Shown: in pieces, positions 36,649 through 49,065 of the stretch
Numbering within the stretch: the first letter of the stretch is position 1
How the letters are laid out: each line of letters starts with the position of its first letter
Assembly: GCF_020520425.1 (NCBI RefSeq)
Contig: NC_079489.1
Location: 15,710,001 to 15,774,000, forward strand
Length of the DNA stretch: 64,000 nt
Source: Spinacia oleracea
Taxonomy: Eukaryota; Streptophyta; Magnoliopsida; Caryophyllales; Amaranthaceae
Direction of reading: 5' to 3'
Notes under the pieces: model-generated
What the model saw: only the letters and a program-made list of their open reading frames with translations
The model's database searches: none
Told to the model about the DNA's origin: nothing
Position numbers and translations under genes: made by a program

Positions 36649-39600
36649 TTATTTAACATGTGATGATTTCTTCGATTTGGAGGACGGGCTAGGGGCCTCC
36701 TTGAAAGCAGATGGGCAGAGGCTATTAATCTTGCAGACACCACATTTTGGCCTCAATGGTGTGCATATGGTCTGCCCAAACCCTACCTGTATCCATCACC
36801 AAAATCAAAACAAAAAACATAATTATGACATCTCATTTGCATATTATAGATTATATATTCAGGAATAAAGAAGTCTTGAAGTACACATTATTGATTTTCA
36901 ATACATCGGAGTATTAGGCTATGTTCTCTTTACCTGAAACAAGTGTTTTGATTTGAAAATTTTCAGATTTGACAAGGTTTGGTCTGATCTTATCTCATGG
37001 TTTCAACGAACATATTGACCATATTTGAAGGTTAACATATGAGAAAATATTACAAGTGGGATACTGTTTGAATTTTCCTGATGTGCATAGTCTAAAAATC
37101 GAAGTTTCATAATTTTTAAAATTAAAAATATTTGGTAAAAAGAAAATGAGGTCTGGTGCGGTCTGAATTTTCCAGTCTAGATCTGATTCTAATAAGAATA
37201 AGTAATAAGCTCCAAGAATGAAGTGAAAAACACGACACGACTTCGTAAAATGCAGACATGACAAGGCAGGCTTACCAAAAGGGGGTTTATGGAAACCCAT
37301 TCTTCCTTGGGAAGCCATTTCTGCAGTGCCTCTCTAGTTTCCTCCGGTGATTTTGTTTTCTAAAACATGAGCAAACACTTAGAATAAACCTTTGCATAAT
37401 TAGAACAAAAGGAGTAATCACTAGTTCACTACTGTTATTTTTCCAGGGGACAAGGAGAGAAGAGTGTAAAAGATAATAGCTGAATGTGGCAACAGAGGGA
37501 AACAATGGAAAAGCTTAGCACATCAATCGTGCATCTGAAACTAATAGCACTAAACCGTGGGAAACATTGGATAACCCGTCAAGGACTACATGATGGGAGG
37601 GGTTGCTACTCATCAATCCAACTCACACTTTTGTTTTATCCATATCCTTCCAGAAGTCTACAACTACCATAAGGAACAACGTCTAACTGGATTCAATGAA
37701 ATTGGGAAAGGGGTGGGGGATGCAATATAGGTATTCTTCAAAACAAGCCATCCGTTTTGTGCATATTTCAATTCCCAAACATAAAGCTTCTATTTTACCT
37801 CATGAAGTATTGAAACCGAAAAACTAAAGAAGGTGAACAAACACCAACATTTCTCCAACAAAAACATAAGTTCAGCCTGACAATGTAAAATACTAATAAG
37901 CACACAAGAAAAAGGATGGATTTGGAGAGGGGGAGGGAAAATGGCCAGTCCAAAGCATCTGCAGAGAGTTACCTGATCAGTGCCAGCTCGTGAGACCCAT
38001 CCTAGCCTGTTACAGATGCGATGAACATGAGTGTCAACACATATTCCCTGGACATCATTCCAAGCAATGTGCAAAACCTACATTTTGACAAGAATTTTAG
38101 CAGTCGAAGCAACCTTTGGAATCAAATTATTTAAATTTCAAAGACGTACCAGATGAGCAATTTTTGGACCTATACCAGGGAGTTCGAGTAATTCCTCCAG
38201 TGAGCTAGGAATATCTCCATTATACTTCACAATACAGATATTTGAGACTTTTTTTAAGTTACGGGCCTTCGTGGTGTAGAACCCCACCTAAAATTAAGAT
38301 GACATTTTATAAAAGTTTCTTCATGTAATAATTCCTAACGGAATTGATCAAGTAAGGTGGGGAAAGGACCCAATATCTATGATATCTTATGGAATTTTCC
38401 CATGCCAACAGCAATGCATTATTGCAGTATAAAAGGATGAATTTCCATCTTATTTATCAACCTATGCATAACCTTACCGGGTGGATCAATTTCTTGATAG
38501 TCTCCTCATCAGCCTTCTCGATGGAGTAGGGATCAAGAAGTCCATTTTCCAAGAGACGCTGAACTGCTCCTGCAAGGCCAAGGGACTTCAGTCATTTAAA
38601 GAAAAAAAAAAAGTAATATGGGTATAGTGATATACTGAGTTGTCTACTAGGTCGCGTTCTTGACCTACTATATTTATGAAGATTTATTAGACAAACAAAA
38701 TCTCTGAGAGAAATACGATCTCAACATCTCATACAGCAATCTCCTTGCCAGCTGTGGAAGCCACTTAAATTTCAAGTTAATTCCATTCTAAAATTCAAAT
38801 CTATTTGTCAAACAAATGAAAATCAGTATCTCCCTTCAGTTTCGTGAAGTACAGAAAATGTGGGAATGAGTGCTAAATCATTTGATCGGCATAAGCTAGA
38901 CAAGGTTTCTTCTTTAAACATGTGATGAGCAAGACAAGGTTCCTTTAATTTTTTTTGCCAAAGTACCTCATATGGACTGCATTTTTTTTTAGATAAGAGA
39001 AATATTATTGGATAGGTCATAGTCAAAGTAACAGGAAAGAACTCAAGTCTTCAAAACAGTTCCATGATCAACAAAGTCGATTCTCTATTTAAGTTGGCCA
39101 ATTACAGACTCCAGTTTCTTTGGCTAAAAATGCATCCGGTGTTGCTCCCCTCTGAACTAACTTATCACTTATCTAATTTTCATAAATGAACTCATTTCCC
39201 TAGTTATTTCACAAATATACTTAAACAGTAAAGGCAATCTCGGTGTGCTAAGATATACCTCTTTTAGAGAAAGTTTGTTTTCATGATCAAATATACCTTA
39301 TCACAAATGAATTAATATCTATTTCACTTTTTCCCTTCTTTTAGGAAGTAACTATATATTCCAGTTGTCTCTAGTTTTATCTTCGGTAGAACTTGCATCC
39401 ATAGAAACATCCCGTGTCATCCATCAACAACTTTTAAGTTAAAAGTGTTTTAAGTTAATATTTGGTTATTGTAATAGCAACTGCATGTTTGCTTTGAAAT
39501 AGGTATTGGACAAAACACTAGAAATCAAAGGGAGACTCTGGTTTGCATCACATAAAATTGTGATTTAGTGTACTATTCTAAACTGCTAATGGCCTTAATG

Positions 39601-42600
39601 CACCACATGAAGAGTAAACTAGAAGTATAAAATACAAATAATAAGACAACCAAGATGCAGGCTTCTGAGTGTCTATGCTTCCAACATTCAATAATCTACT
39701 TAGACATTTTAGAATGCAAGCCAAGCAAATTGCTAAAAGAAGATATGTTCACTAATCACCTTTTCCTTTCCTCTAGAGAGAAAACTCTTTTTGTAACATA
39801 GGATTACAAGAAAGATCGGACATCATTTTAATGTGAAAATTAGACATCATTGACCTCTCATAATACCTTCTTCTGAATTATGAGTGAAATGTTGAAGAAC
39901 ATATATTTACAAAAACTAGAACAGGTTTTAACATGAAAGGATTTACATTTAGATAGATTCATAGGAACAAGAACTTGCCATGAGTAACATGATCCTTGGT
40001 TTGGCTTGAGAGAAGTGTACCAGCTAGTACAGCAAATCTTCTTTCCTGGAAGAAATGCAATATAATTAATCCTTTGAAGTTCATCACCATCAATTCATAT
40101 TGCTGCTGAATTAAATTACTCTCTCCGTTACACTATGATTGTCATATGTACCTTCTTGCTTTAGTTCTACATGATTCTCATGATTGCTCTTTTTTGCTCT
40201 ACACTTTAATGCAGTAAAAGTTATTCTCAACTTTCTTAATACGAGTGATAGGTCAACTATGACAATCATAGTGAAACGAAGGGAGTACAGATTAACAAGA
40301 AGTTCAAAGAACACAAATTTGACACACTATAATAGGTTCTCTGCAGTCCAGGAAACCGTAACACCAAAACTTTTAATGTTCGACTAATCACACCAGAAGC
40401 TGGAGGATGATAATATGACTTACACATCTGATTTCTTTCATCTAGAAAAACACGCAGCCATCACCCATATATTGGTCATATAAATATATAAATACTCGAA
40501 ACGATACAATCATATAGTTGAAGGCTTCCAAAAGTAAAGAGCAGGGTTGAAGCCTTGAAGGCATTATACCTTTGGTGGAAGAGAACTTCCAGCCTTCTCA
40601 CATCCAACAGAGTCAACTGGTGCATCTTCAGAAGATCTCATGTGGCGGATCTCTTTATGAACCTTCTCCCAGTTCTCTGGAGGTTCACTGGAAGCTAATG
40701 ATCCCAAAGTAATATTTTCTGTTGAAAAATTACTTTATCAACCAAACTACCGAAAAAAGAAGTTCATCTGCAAGCTGTAGTTTCCTACTTGGTATGGAGG
40801 GTCTAGAAAAAATAGAAAAAACTAGACACAGAGGGAGATTGATGGACAAAGACGTGAATCAGACTCCAGATATATAATTCATGAATGGTTTATTCAGCAA
40901 AAGACAAAGCCAACTTTATAATCTGGCATCTTGCATACCAATCTCCATTCACCACTAAATAATTCTTTCAATAGCATGATAACACACCTACCACGCTTCA
41001 AGGTAGAAACAACACCAGCTACTGTAGGCTTTGCTGGAGAGGTAGCCTTTGACTTCCCTGAAAAAGAAAGTTCAACCAAACAACCTCAAAAACAAAGTTC
41101 ATCTGTAAGCTGTAATTCCCTACTTGTTTGTTATGGACAGTCTAGCAAACATAGAAACTTAGATACAGAGGGAAACAGATAGATAGAGATGGGATTCAGA
41201 CTTCAAATAGATAAGTTCATTATATGGCCATTCAGCAAAACACAAAGCTAAGGTTATAATACAGCATCTTTCATATCAATATTCATTCATCATTCATCAC
41301 TATTACGTACAATAGTTCTTTCAATACCATAATGACACACCTACCACGCTTCAAGGTAGACACAACACCAACTCCTGTAGGCTGTGCTGGAGAAATAGTC
41401 TTTGACTTCCCTGTAAATGAGAGTTGTCATTAGAAATTTGAAAAAAGGATTCTGTTATATAGAAGTCATGATTCATGACAAGAAATTGAAGTAAAATACA
41501 ATATACATGAAACTCAAGCAACAAATAACGCCTCTATAGTCTTCTTCTCTATATATTTTTTCAAGCACTTGCCTTTTGTAGATGATGTTGCATTGCCCTT
41601 TTGAAAGGTGAAATCTTCAATATCAGGCAGGCCAGAAATCTGCATCAAGAGAAGGGCATTAGAATAAATTGTCTCTGTAATAATAGACAGAAAATTGTGA
41701 GGAATCTAGCTCCAGTACCATGTCCCATTATCATTTCAAGCCTGAATGACCACACGTCTACACATAAACCCAAGTAAGGTTTCATTTCATCTCCAAAGAG
41801 AAATTGATGAAGTTAACTAGCTTGGTTATATGTATACTAAGGTCACGATTTTATTTAATTTTTCATTAGTTACAACTCAAACCCCATCCAAGCAAAGTTT
41901 AAGGGAGAAGATGTGGTTAAGAATGACCCTAACAAATACACTCAAATATCAACATACTCGTAACTGTTAAAACTCCACCCGCATTGTTCTATATGAGTAG
42001 ATGGTAGTGTAATTGACCAAACTTATGATCCATACATTCACATTATGTCAACAACAATATAACAACTCTACTATACATTCGACCTTTCATAACACTAACT
42101 AATGCTATCCTTCAACACAAACAACTAGGGTTTAAGGGCAAAGTTACACCCCCAAAGACCACCTCCACAGTTTCTCTTTCACTTACTATGTTGGGATAGT
42201 AATTAGGGCGCCAGAGTCTCCGCCCCAGGGACCCTCCCCGGGACTGTGAGTTCACATTGCAGGACACGAGTCCAAGACAAGACGAACCCACGATCGTCCT
42301 CAAGGCATCTCCAATTCCATACCAGAACATCGACCCCTTAACAAATGCACTCAACTTCTTTCTAAACAATACCAAATTTATACCATTTCACTATATTTCA
42401 ATCATTAGAGAAACTAATTAACCAAAAGACAGAAACTTTAAAGGGTATTCATCATACTTACTCCATCGCCATTACTATCAGCTAATTGCTCTTCAACTGC
42501 TTCTCTTTTCACCCTCTTTTTCCTGGAAAATACTTGAAATTCTGAACCAGAAACTTCGGTTTTTATTTCAGAAACTGAGTACGAGAAATTATCCATCAAA

Positions 42601-42852
42601 ATTCAGAACATCAAAGAGAAAATCCAAAAGGGTATATAAATTTTCGTTCATTTTTCTTGTATTTTTTGTTTCTTTGTTTATCATAAACTCAAAAAAACTC
42701 ATACCTTGATGTGGGACTGCCTCTAAAATTTGAGGCTCTTGCTTACAACTGAGGACAGGGGCCTTCGAAGATAATCTGGTGATGGGCATTTTGAAGGGGA
42801 TTCCCGCGTAACGAAGAGGATTTAGCAAACCAATTGGGGATTTAAGCAACAT
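36649..42852 (-). CDS. NTH1: Endonuclease III homologue (DNA glycosylase/AP lyase)
   Basis: Twelve exons on the minus strand: 42852-42705, 42574-42462, 41639-41573, 41410-41345, 41057-40992, 40718-40570, 40045-39979, 38569-38478, 38287-38150, 38077-37973, 37359-37276, 36786-36649. The frame is open for 410 residues. It removes oxidised pyrimidines and nicks abasic sites in base-excision repair. The helix-hairpin-helix [11 protein letters not shown] carries the catalytic Lys at about 298, and VDTHVHR carries the catalytic Asp at about 317. The C-terminal [4Fe-4S] ligands are Cys 373, 380, 383 and 389 (C-x6-C-x2-C-x5-C). The N-terminus lacks acidic residues for its first ~35 residues and looks like an organellar transit peptide. 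Arabidopsis relatives are plastid nucleoid proteins. Oddities are the duplicated 66-nt exon and GC donor sites after exons 3 and 7. Residues 50-210 form a poorly conserved linker. Confidence 0.93.
40119..40285. mobile_element. Stowaway-type MITE in an NTH1 intron
   Basis: Inverted ends CTCTCTCCGTTACACTATGA and, inverted, CTCCCTTCGTTTCACTATGA are flanked by TA on both sides (40117-40118 and 40286-40287). The 167-bp length and CTCCCTYCGT ends are typical of Stowaway. It lies in the intron 40046-40569. Confidence 0.85.
40735..41420 (-). repeat. Tandem duplication of an exon-intron unit in NTH1
   Basis: Two copies with a 353-bp period (exon ends 40992 and 41345). Each has a 66-nt exon flanked by phase-1 introns and matching intron sequence (for example TTCATCTGYAAGCTGTA and CACAGAGGGA or ATACAGAGGGA). 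The encoded 22-residue units [12 protein letters not shown]... and [12 protein letters not shown]... differ at 5 positions and share GVVSTLKR. Confidence 0.9.
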
Positions 42853-43875
42853 TTTTGGGGTTTTATTAGCATGTTTTTTTTATGCACCGTATTTTTGAGA
42901 GGGCAATGTAATTTCCCAACTGTCCTTTGCAAGTGGTTAATTATTGATTTATTGGTGATCACTCGTTACTTGACCAACACAAGTAGACAACCATTGAAAA
43001 TAAAGGAATAATGCTAAAAATTACTCCGTAATTGGGTTATTTTCGGTCTAAACAACCCGGCCAAAAAAAAACACTTTGAAGAGGAATTTTGGAGAAAGAG
43101 AGAGGGGAGAGGGCAACTGGAAGGTAGAACGTGTTGAGTTGTTGAGAATTTTTTTTTTTAAAGAAAATATTAGCGACAAAATTATTAAAGTAAATCAAGA
43201 TCCGCCAATGTTGTAAATCTTACGGGGACATTGTCTAACTATACAAACTCCAAGCCATTAGCATTCAATTAGCACATATTGTTTATAGCAATAGCAATAA
43301 GGGCAAATGATAAATTCAAGGAAAAATTTCACTTCTTCCAAGAAAATCAACTTTTTTCTTTGGATTTATCACCTCTCAGCAATAAGGGGTGGAACCTTCC
43401 GAGTTAGAGAAAAACCACGGGTGAATTCGTTCACAATATTATGTTACTATCTTTTGTGGCAAAATGGGTTGGACTATCTCATTCGGAGTGCGCGAATGCC
43501 ACAAATGTGGGGAGTATAGACGCGTGAATACGATGCGTCTGAGGAGACAATTTTAGGCTAGCACAGGGTTTATATAAGTTGACCCATGACATGGTGAGAT
43601 TATTTTCCAGCAAAAGTGCAAAAGTGGACAAGTTGTTCATTCTTGTAAAGCATGCAACATAAAATATATTTTTTTGTTTTATAATGGATTGAATGATGTA
43701 CATTGATAGTGAGTCTCATAGATAAACTTTTAAATATGTGTGTCTATCTATACTACTCCCTCTGTATTTTTTTATTACTTCCAGTCGTCTTTTTTAGGGG
43801 TCATATTTCCGTTTTTAGTAACTTTCTACGGTTCTACCTCATCTCCTAATTATTTAATACATCTAATTTCTTTAC
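42853..43875. other. Intergenic/promoter side of NTH1, no gene seen
   Basis: AT-rich DNA upstream of the NTH1 start. One Stowaway-like end (CTCCCTCTGTATTTTTTTA) occurs at 43755 without a clear partner. No supported coding sequence. Confidence 0.4.
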
Positions 43876-44281
43876 GGTTTGTTTGGTATGAGAAGGGGAT
43901 AGGGATAAAGATAGGGATAAGGATAGGGAATTTGACATATTCATTAATTTTATTCTTATCTCTTGTTTGGCATGGTATGGGAAATGTGTTGGGAATTGTT
44001 GGATAGAATAAAAACAAAATAGTAAACTTACAATAATACCCTCCTAATTGTACATTTGTTTTTTTATGGAGGGCATAATTGTTTTTTCACAATTAAATGA
44101 TAAATCTTCATTCTTATACCTGCACACCCCCCCGGTACAAGATTAGTGGGATAAAAAGACATTTAATCCTTATCCCCATCTCTCATGAGATGTCAATTCC
44201 TTGTAAACAAAAAATGGATAGTAGTAAGTAGGGATAAGAAATCTTTATCTCTTCCCTTTATCCCTCTAAACAAACGAGCCG
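43876..44281. mobile_element. Tourist-like (PIF/Harbinger) MITE
   Basis: The ends are CGGTTTGTTTGG at 43876 and CTAAACAAACGAGCCG ending at 44281. The trinucleotide TTA lies on both outer sides (43873-43875 and 44282-44284), the target duplication expected for PIF/Harbinger. Subterminal GGGATAARGAT repeats appear inverted near the right end. No coding capacity; 406 bp. Confidence 0.7.
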
Positions 44282-44656
44282 TTAGGGGACCACCACTACG
44301 TTAAACAATTATTTTACACAAACTATTTTTGTTTGGGAACATGGGGCCAACAAGAAGTATAGTAGAAAGTTTATCATCTTAGATAAGTATTAGTTATGCC
44401 TTCTCACTCTACTTAAATATATTTAAGTTGGATATTAGTATGTATCTATACTACTTTTCACATGTTTTATGTTATTTGCTAATTTTCACAACATAGTGAT
44501 TGCAAGAAAATTTAAGTTTTTTACCATTATTGAAATTTGTTTTGAATAATTACTACATCTTTATTGTCCATTTTTCATATTATAGAACATATTTTTTTAA
44601 TTTAATCAGCAATTGGGTTAGCATGTATGGATCAAGATATTAATTAGATATTAGAT

Positions 44657-44807
44657 AGGAAAAATTAATTCTAATAATCCCACATTTTGGGGTTCTTCTT
44701 AAAACATCCCACCTTTGGGAAAGTTGGGATTAATCCCAAATACCCAAAAGGTGTGGTTGTTTTAAGAAGATCACCCAAAGGTGGGAATATTAGAATTAAT
44801 TTTTCCT
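44657..44807. mobile_element. Near-palindromic 151-bp MITE
   Basis: The ends AGGAAAAATTAATTCTAATA are perfect inverted repeats, and pairing continues through most of the element (CCCAC..., CTTCTTAAAACA, CCCACCTTT). ATTAGAT flanks both sides (44650-44656 and 44808-44814). The superfamily cannot be set from a 7-bp duplication. Confidence 0.8.
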
Positions 44808-45242
44808 ATTAGATATGATTTACAAATACTAACAACTCAAAAAGGATGAATAACACTATTACTAAAAAAAAAATATTATTGGCAACACCGCATTCAAACA
44901 AAATAAACGATTTCCGGATAGTTATTAAAAAAAAAGACAAACTAGTGTTTGTCCCAACGCGTGTAAACAGTGTGTAGAGAAATACTTCATACAATATTGA
45001 ACATCACAATCAGAGCAGCGCTCGAGACAAACACTAGTTTTTGGGAAAAAGTTTGTTGAATGAGAGGTTTGTATAACGATGTTGTGGCATATGACAAACT
45101 TCTTCAAAATTTGGTCGATTGCCATCACCATGAGGGCATTTTAACTTGACTTAACTTTAAAATATATCGTCTATTCCATTAGTAAAATTTTATTAATTAA
45201 AGTTTCTAATTGAACTAACGATTTAAAGAGAGTACTTCTTAT

Positions 45243-45791
45243 TAGACCTGTCAAAAATCGACCCGACCCGAAAATCGACCCGAACCCGACCCGAAAATAA
45301 TGGGTCCTGAACAAGATTTTGTGACCCGTAACCTGATTTTATCCGAACCCGAGCAACCCGAAATGTAATGGGTCAAAACCCGACCGAACCCGTTTAGGAC
45401 CCGACCGATTGAAAATCATTGTATTTATACTAAAAAATGAGATTATGAGAAAATTAAAGCATAATAAACAGGTTGTTTTTACTATTGTTGTGTGTAATAT
45501 AATTTTAATTTGAATTATACGCCATTATATGGTTGAATTTGACTAAATATAAACTTGTGTAGGAAAATTTGTTAATTTTTGCTCATATTTTGTATATTTA
45601 TTACCTAAATTAATGAAAATATAATGCGCGTTTTAAAATCTCTCAACCCGTTGGGTCGACCCGAACCCGAAAGTTCTGGGTCTTGAACAAGCATTTATAA
45701 ACCCGAACCCGAAAGTGACCGACCCGATTCAACCCGAACCCGAAAATAATTTTTTTACAACCCGACCCGACCGACCCGTTTGACAGGTCTA
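45243..45791. mobile_element. Non-autonomous hAT element
   Basis: The ends are TAGACCTGTCAAA and TTTGACAGGTCTA, with a perfect 8-bp duplication CTTCTTAT (45235-45242 and 45792-45799). The 549-bp body has many ACCCGACCCG/ACCCGAACCCG motifs near both ends and an AT-rich core. No transposase is present. Confidence 0.9.
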
Positions 45792-46053
45792 CTTCTTATG
45801 ATGGTCTGACGAGACTAAAATTGAGAAAGCTTCTTTGAGTTTCATTACATGCATAAACCTTATTATCACATGCCATCGACATGTGGAGTCCAAATATTTT
45901 TTGTTTCATAATGATGTATCTCTATGATTCTCACTTGTTAATTAGTCCATATCATCATCTTTTAGTTTAAGTACTACTATTCTTCATCAATTATTTTATT
46001 TTTTGGAAAATGATAAAATTATACGAGTATAAGAGCATGCCAAAAGGCGGGCA

Positions 46054-49000
46054 TGTAATCCCCGTAAATTTATAAATTTTATTAATATATTTTAACGTAT
46101 ATTATTTATATTTAAATAGAATTTATGAATTTTAAGTAATAAATATATAATTAACGTATATTTATTTTATTTTAAGTACGTTCTAAATATTTAACGATTT
46201 TGAACTTTATTATATTTATATATTTAATGTATATTTAAATATATTCTAAATATTTTAACGGTTTGTGCAATCAAAAATAATTTTAGAATTTTATGTTGAA
46301 AAGAATTTAAATTAGGAAAACTCGTTGAATTCGGAAAAACAATCCTAACCATTTGTGGATCCAAACAACTTCAATCATATTTCTAGCCCAATTGGGTGAA
46401 GCCCAAAGTATTAAAACCCAAAACAAACCCCTTTCCTCTCCTTCAATTTTACGTAAAAACAAAACAAAAAAAAAAAGCATCAAACACTCTCTCCTTCACT
46501 ATTCACGTAAACCAGGAACTCTCAACCCTCCTCCCTCACTCTTACGTCACTGCTTCCCTTGCCACTGTCCAGCCGCCGCCGCCGCCCACCTGCACGCCAC
46601 CGGATTCTCTAGCCGCCGCCGGTAATCTCTCCTCTCCCCTCTGTTTCTTCTTTCTTCTCCTTCGTTTTCTTGCTCTCCTCCTCACATGTTTCTGTTGTTG
46701 CGCAGCCACGCACAACCACCGAGCACCGCCACCCACTCGTCGTTCCCCTTCGCTGCGCCGCCACCTGCAGCGTCGCTGCCGCGCCTGTCCAGCCGGAAAC
46801 CCTCCTCATCATCTTTGGTTTCGGTTTCCTCTATCTTCTTGCGGTTTTTGGTTCGAACAACAACCATCACTGCCTCCCACGGCAGCAACCCATCCCAGCC
46901 GCAACCGCTGCCGCGCCGCCGTGCCTCTGACCGCCGGCCGCTCTCTCTCTCCTCCCCTTCTTGTTTTGGTTATTTCTTAAACCCTAAGTTATTTAAATAT
47001 TTTGATTTAAGTTTATTGATTCTAATTTATGTTTCTTGAATTAAATTATTAATCTTTATAGTTAAATTATAATTTTCAGATTTGATATTGATATTGTAAA
47101 TTAATTAATTTCAGTTTTGGTTGATTAACATGTAAGTTAGGGATTTAAATTAGTTTAGTGATTTAATTCGTGTTTATTGAATATAAATTACAAGTTATTA
47201 TGATTAAAGTATATTTTCAGATTTTATCTTATGCTTAAGTAACAAATTTAATTTCCAGATTTATTAATTTGGTTAAATAATATTTTAAACTATTAAAGCA
47301 TGAATTTTTAAGGTTTTATTATGTTTAAAATCATAATAGAATGATTATACCTATTAAAGTTATTATTTTTATGATCTTAAGGATGTTGAATATATTTTGA
47401 GCAAGTTTTGAATTATTTTATATTGCTGGAAATTTAAAAAGGAATGTTTGTTGGAGTTTATGATAATTATGGATCGTTAGGGAATTAATCACTATTCTAG
47501 GAAGTTAATTAATTAAGTTTCGATATTGGGGAATGTTCTAAATATGTTTAGGATGTGTTTAGAGTACGTTAGTGTTGCTGTAAATTATTAGGAATTGATT
47601 TGGGTACGTTTCTTGATTATTTTAGGCGGAGAATTCTTTGTAGGCGACTTTTGAATTCGTTAAAGTGGCCTATCAGTTTGTTTACACAAGGTACGTACAT
47701 ACCTGCGTGCTTGGAATGTGTGCTAATTGTTGAAACCATGTTGAATTTTGTTGTTAAACTTGGTTATGTTGATATTATTGTTGAACTTGGTGATGTTGAT
47801 ATTATGGACGAACTTGGTTATATTGAATGTGCATGTTTAATACTGTTGGACAAAATTATTGAACTTATTTTGCACTATGAGAACTGTAACATGTTAGTAT
47901 GGATGATTGATACAAACATGTTGGTTGGGAACACTAGATTATTCTATATGATTGGTTTGGATCGATTGGTTGTTGTTCCCTTTCTATCTTTTCACTACTT
48001 TATGAGGGCGGTGGACCTTGTTTAGTAAGTTGAAACTTTATGCCCATATACAGGGTTGGTCATGGTTAAAGGAAAGGTTGGATAAATTGGAATGAGTCTT
48101 GATTGATGCTTTTATGATCACTTACTTAATTCCAAGATAAAAACAGTTGTGAACAAATGTGAATTGTATGTCTTATGTGATTGTTGAGTCATAACGGAAT
48201 CTCAATTTGTAAATCATGTAAAGTGAAACTGAGTAGCAATAGCTTTAGACTGTGCACGTCTAAAGTGACGGACAAACAGGAGTTGGGGTTCATGGTGGTA
48301 GCCCATGGCCTTTTCTGGGACCGGATTGATCACCGTGTTCTATTTTTATTAAAACGTTCCTCGATATCGCAGGTCACTGAGGTTACGGAGTCGCGCCCGT
48401 ACCTCGTCTTCCTTAGTGAAGACTTCTGGATGGACAACTCGGTCCATTGTCTATTTCAACTAAAATAATATTATTGCTAAAAGTCTAGCCTAGTCTAGTC
48501 TGGTCAAGTATGGTCGTCAAACTATCATGTTTTGTCTGCCTTTGTTTGTGTTCATTAGTATCATGTTAGGGTTGTTCGTTTAATAGAATCATGTTAGGAT
48601 TATTATTGATTTAGTATGTAGTACTCAGCTTTGCTGATTACGTGCTTTTGCTTGTGCATGTTGATCATGGTTATGCCTTATTGATCCTGTGATGACCCAA
48701 TCTTTGGTGAGCAGTCTCTAAGGATCAATAAGCATTGTCCATCTGCAGGTTTGAAGATGTTGCATCATTGGGATCGGGAATAGAGAGCTTGTATTTAGTT
48801 TTGATTTGCTAAGTTGACTTGGGTTTGTTTAATTGGATTCAAACTTGTCATACTATTTATATTTCCTTATTTTCGTTGGTTGATTTTTGGGACTAAACCT
48901 GTAATCGATTATTTATAAACCTAAAGTTAGTTTTATGTTTTCCGCTGCAAAATTCTGACTAAGCCGTTACGTTTTCACACGGGCGATAATGCCTTGATAA

Positions 49001-49060
49001 TTCTCTATGTTTTACATTAAAAGGTTATTTTAGAAAAGAGAGAATTGTCGGGGTGTTACA
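46054..49060 (+). mobile_element. Solo-LTR-like element B (uninterrupted reference copy)
   Basis: It runs from TGTAATCCCCGTAAAT at 46054 to GGGGTGTTACA ending at 49060, with 5-bp duplication GGGCA (46049-46053 and 49061-49065). It is 3007 bp, with no second LTR, primer site or retroviral domain. It is closely related, in opposite orientation, to the split copy A (1473-26043). A C-rich, proline-coding-looking stretch at 46500-46930 and open frames at 47600-48025 and 48181-48468 are shared with copy A but are not recognised as genes. Confidence 0.85.
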
Positions 49061-49065
49061 GGGCA

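Noticed and set aside
42112..42375. 87-codon frame in NTH1 intron 2 with a vague LINE-like segment ([17 protein letters not shown])
   Set aside because: Too short and too weak to assign; possibly an old retroelement scrap, but no catalytic motif is visible.
48181..48468. 95-codon frame conserved between solo LTR B and A (2056-2343 on the minus strand)
   Set aside because: The few nucleotide differences seen mostly change amino acids, so similarity reflects recent common origin of the elements, not selection on a protein.
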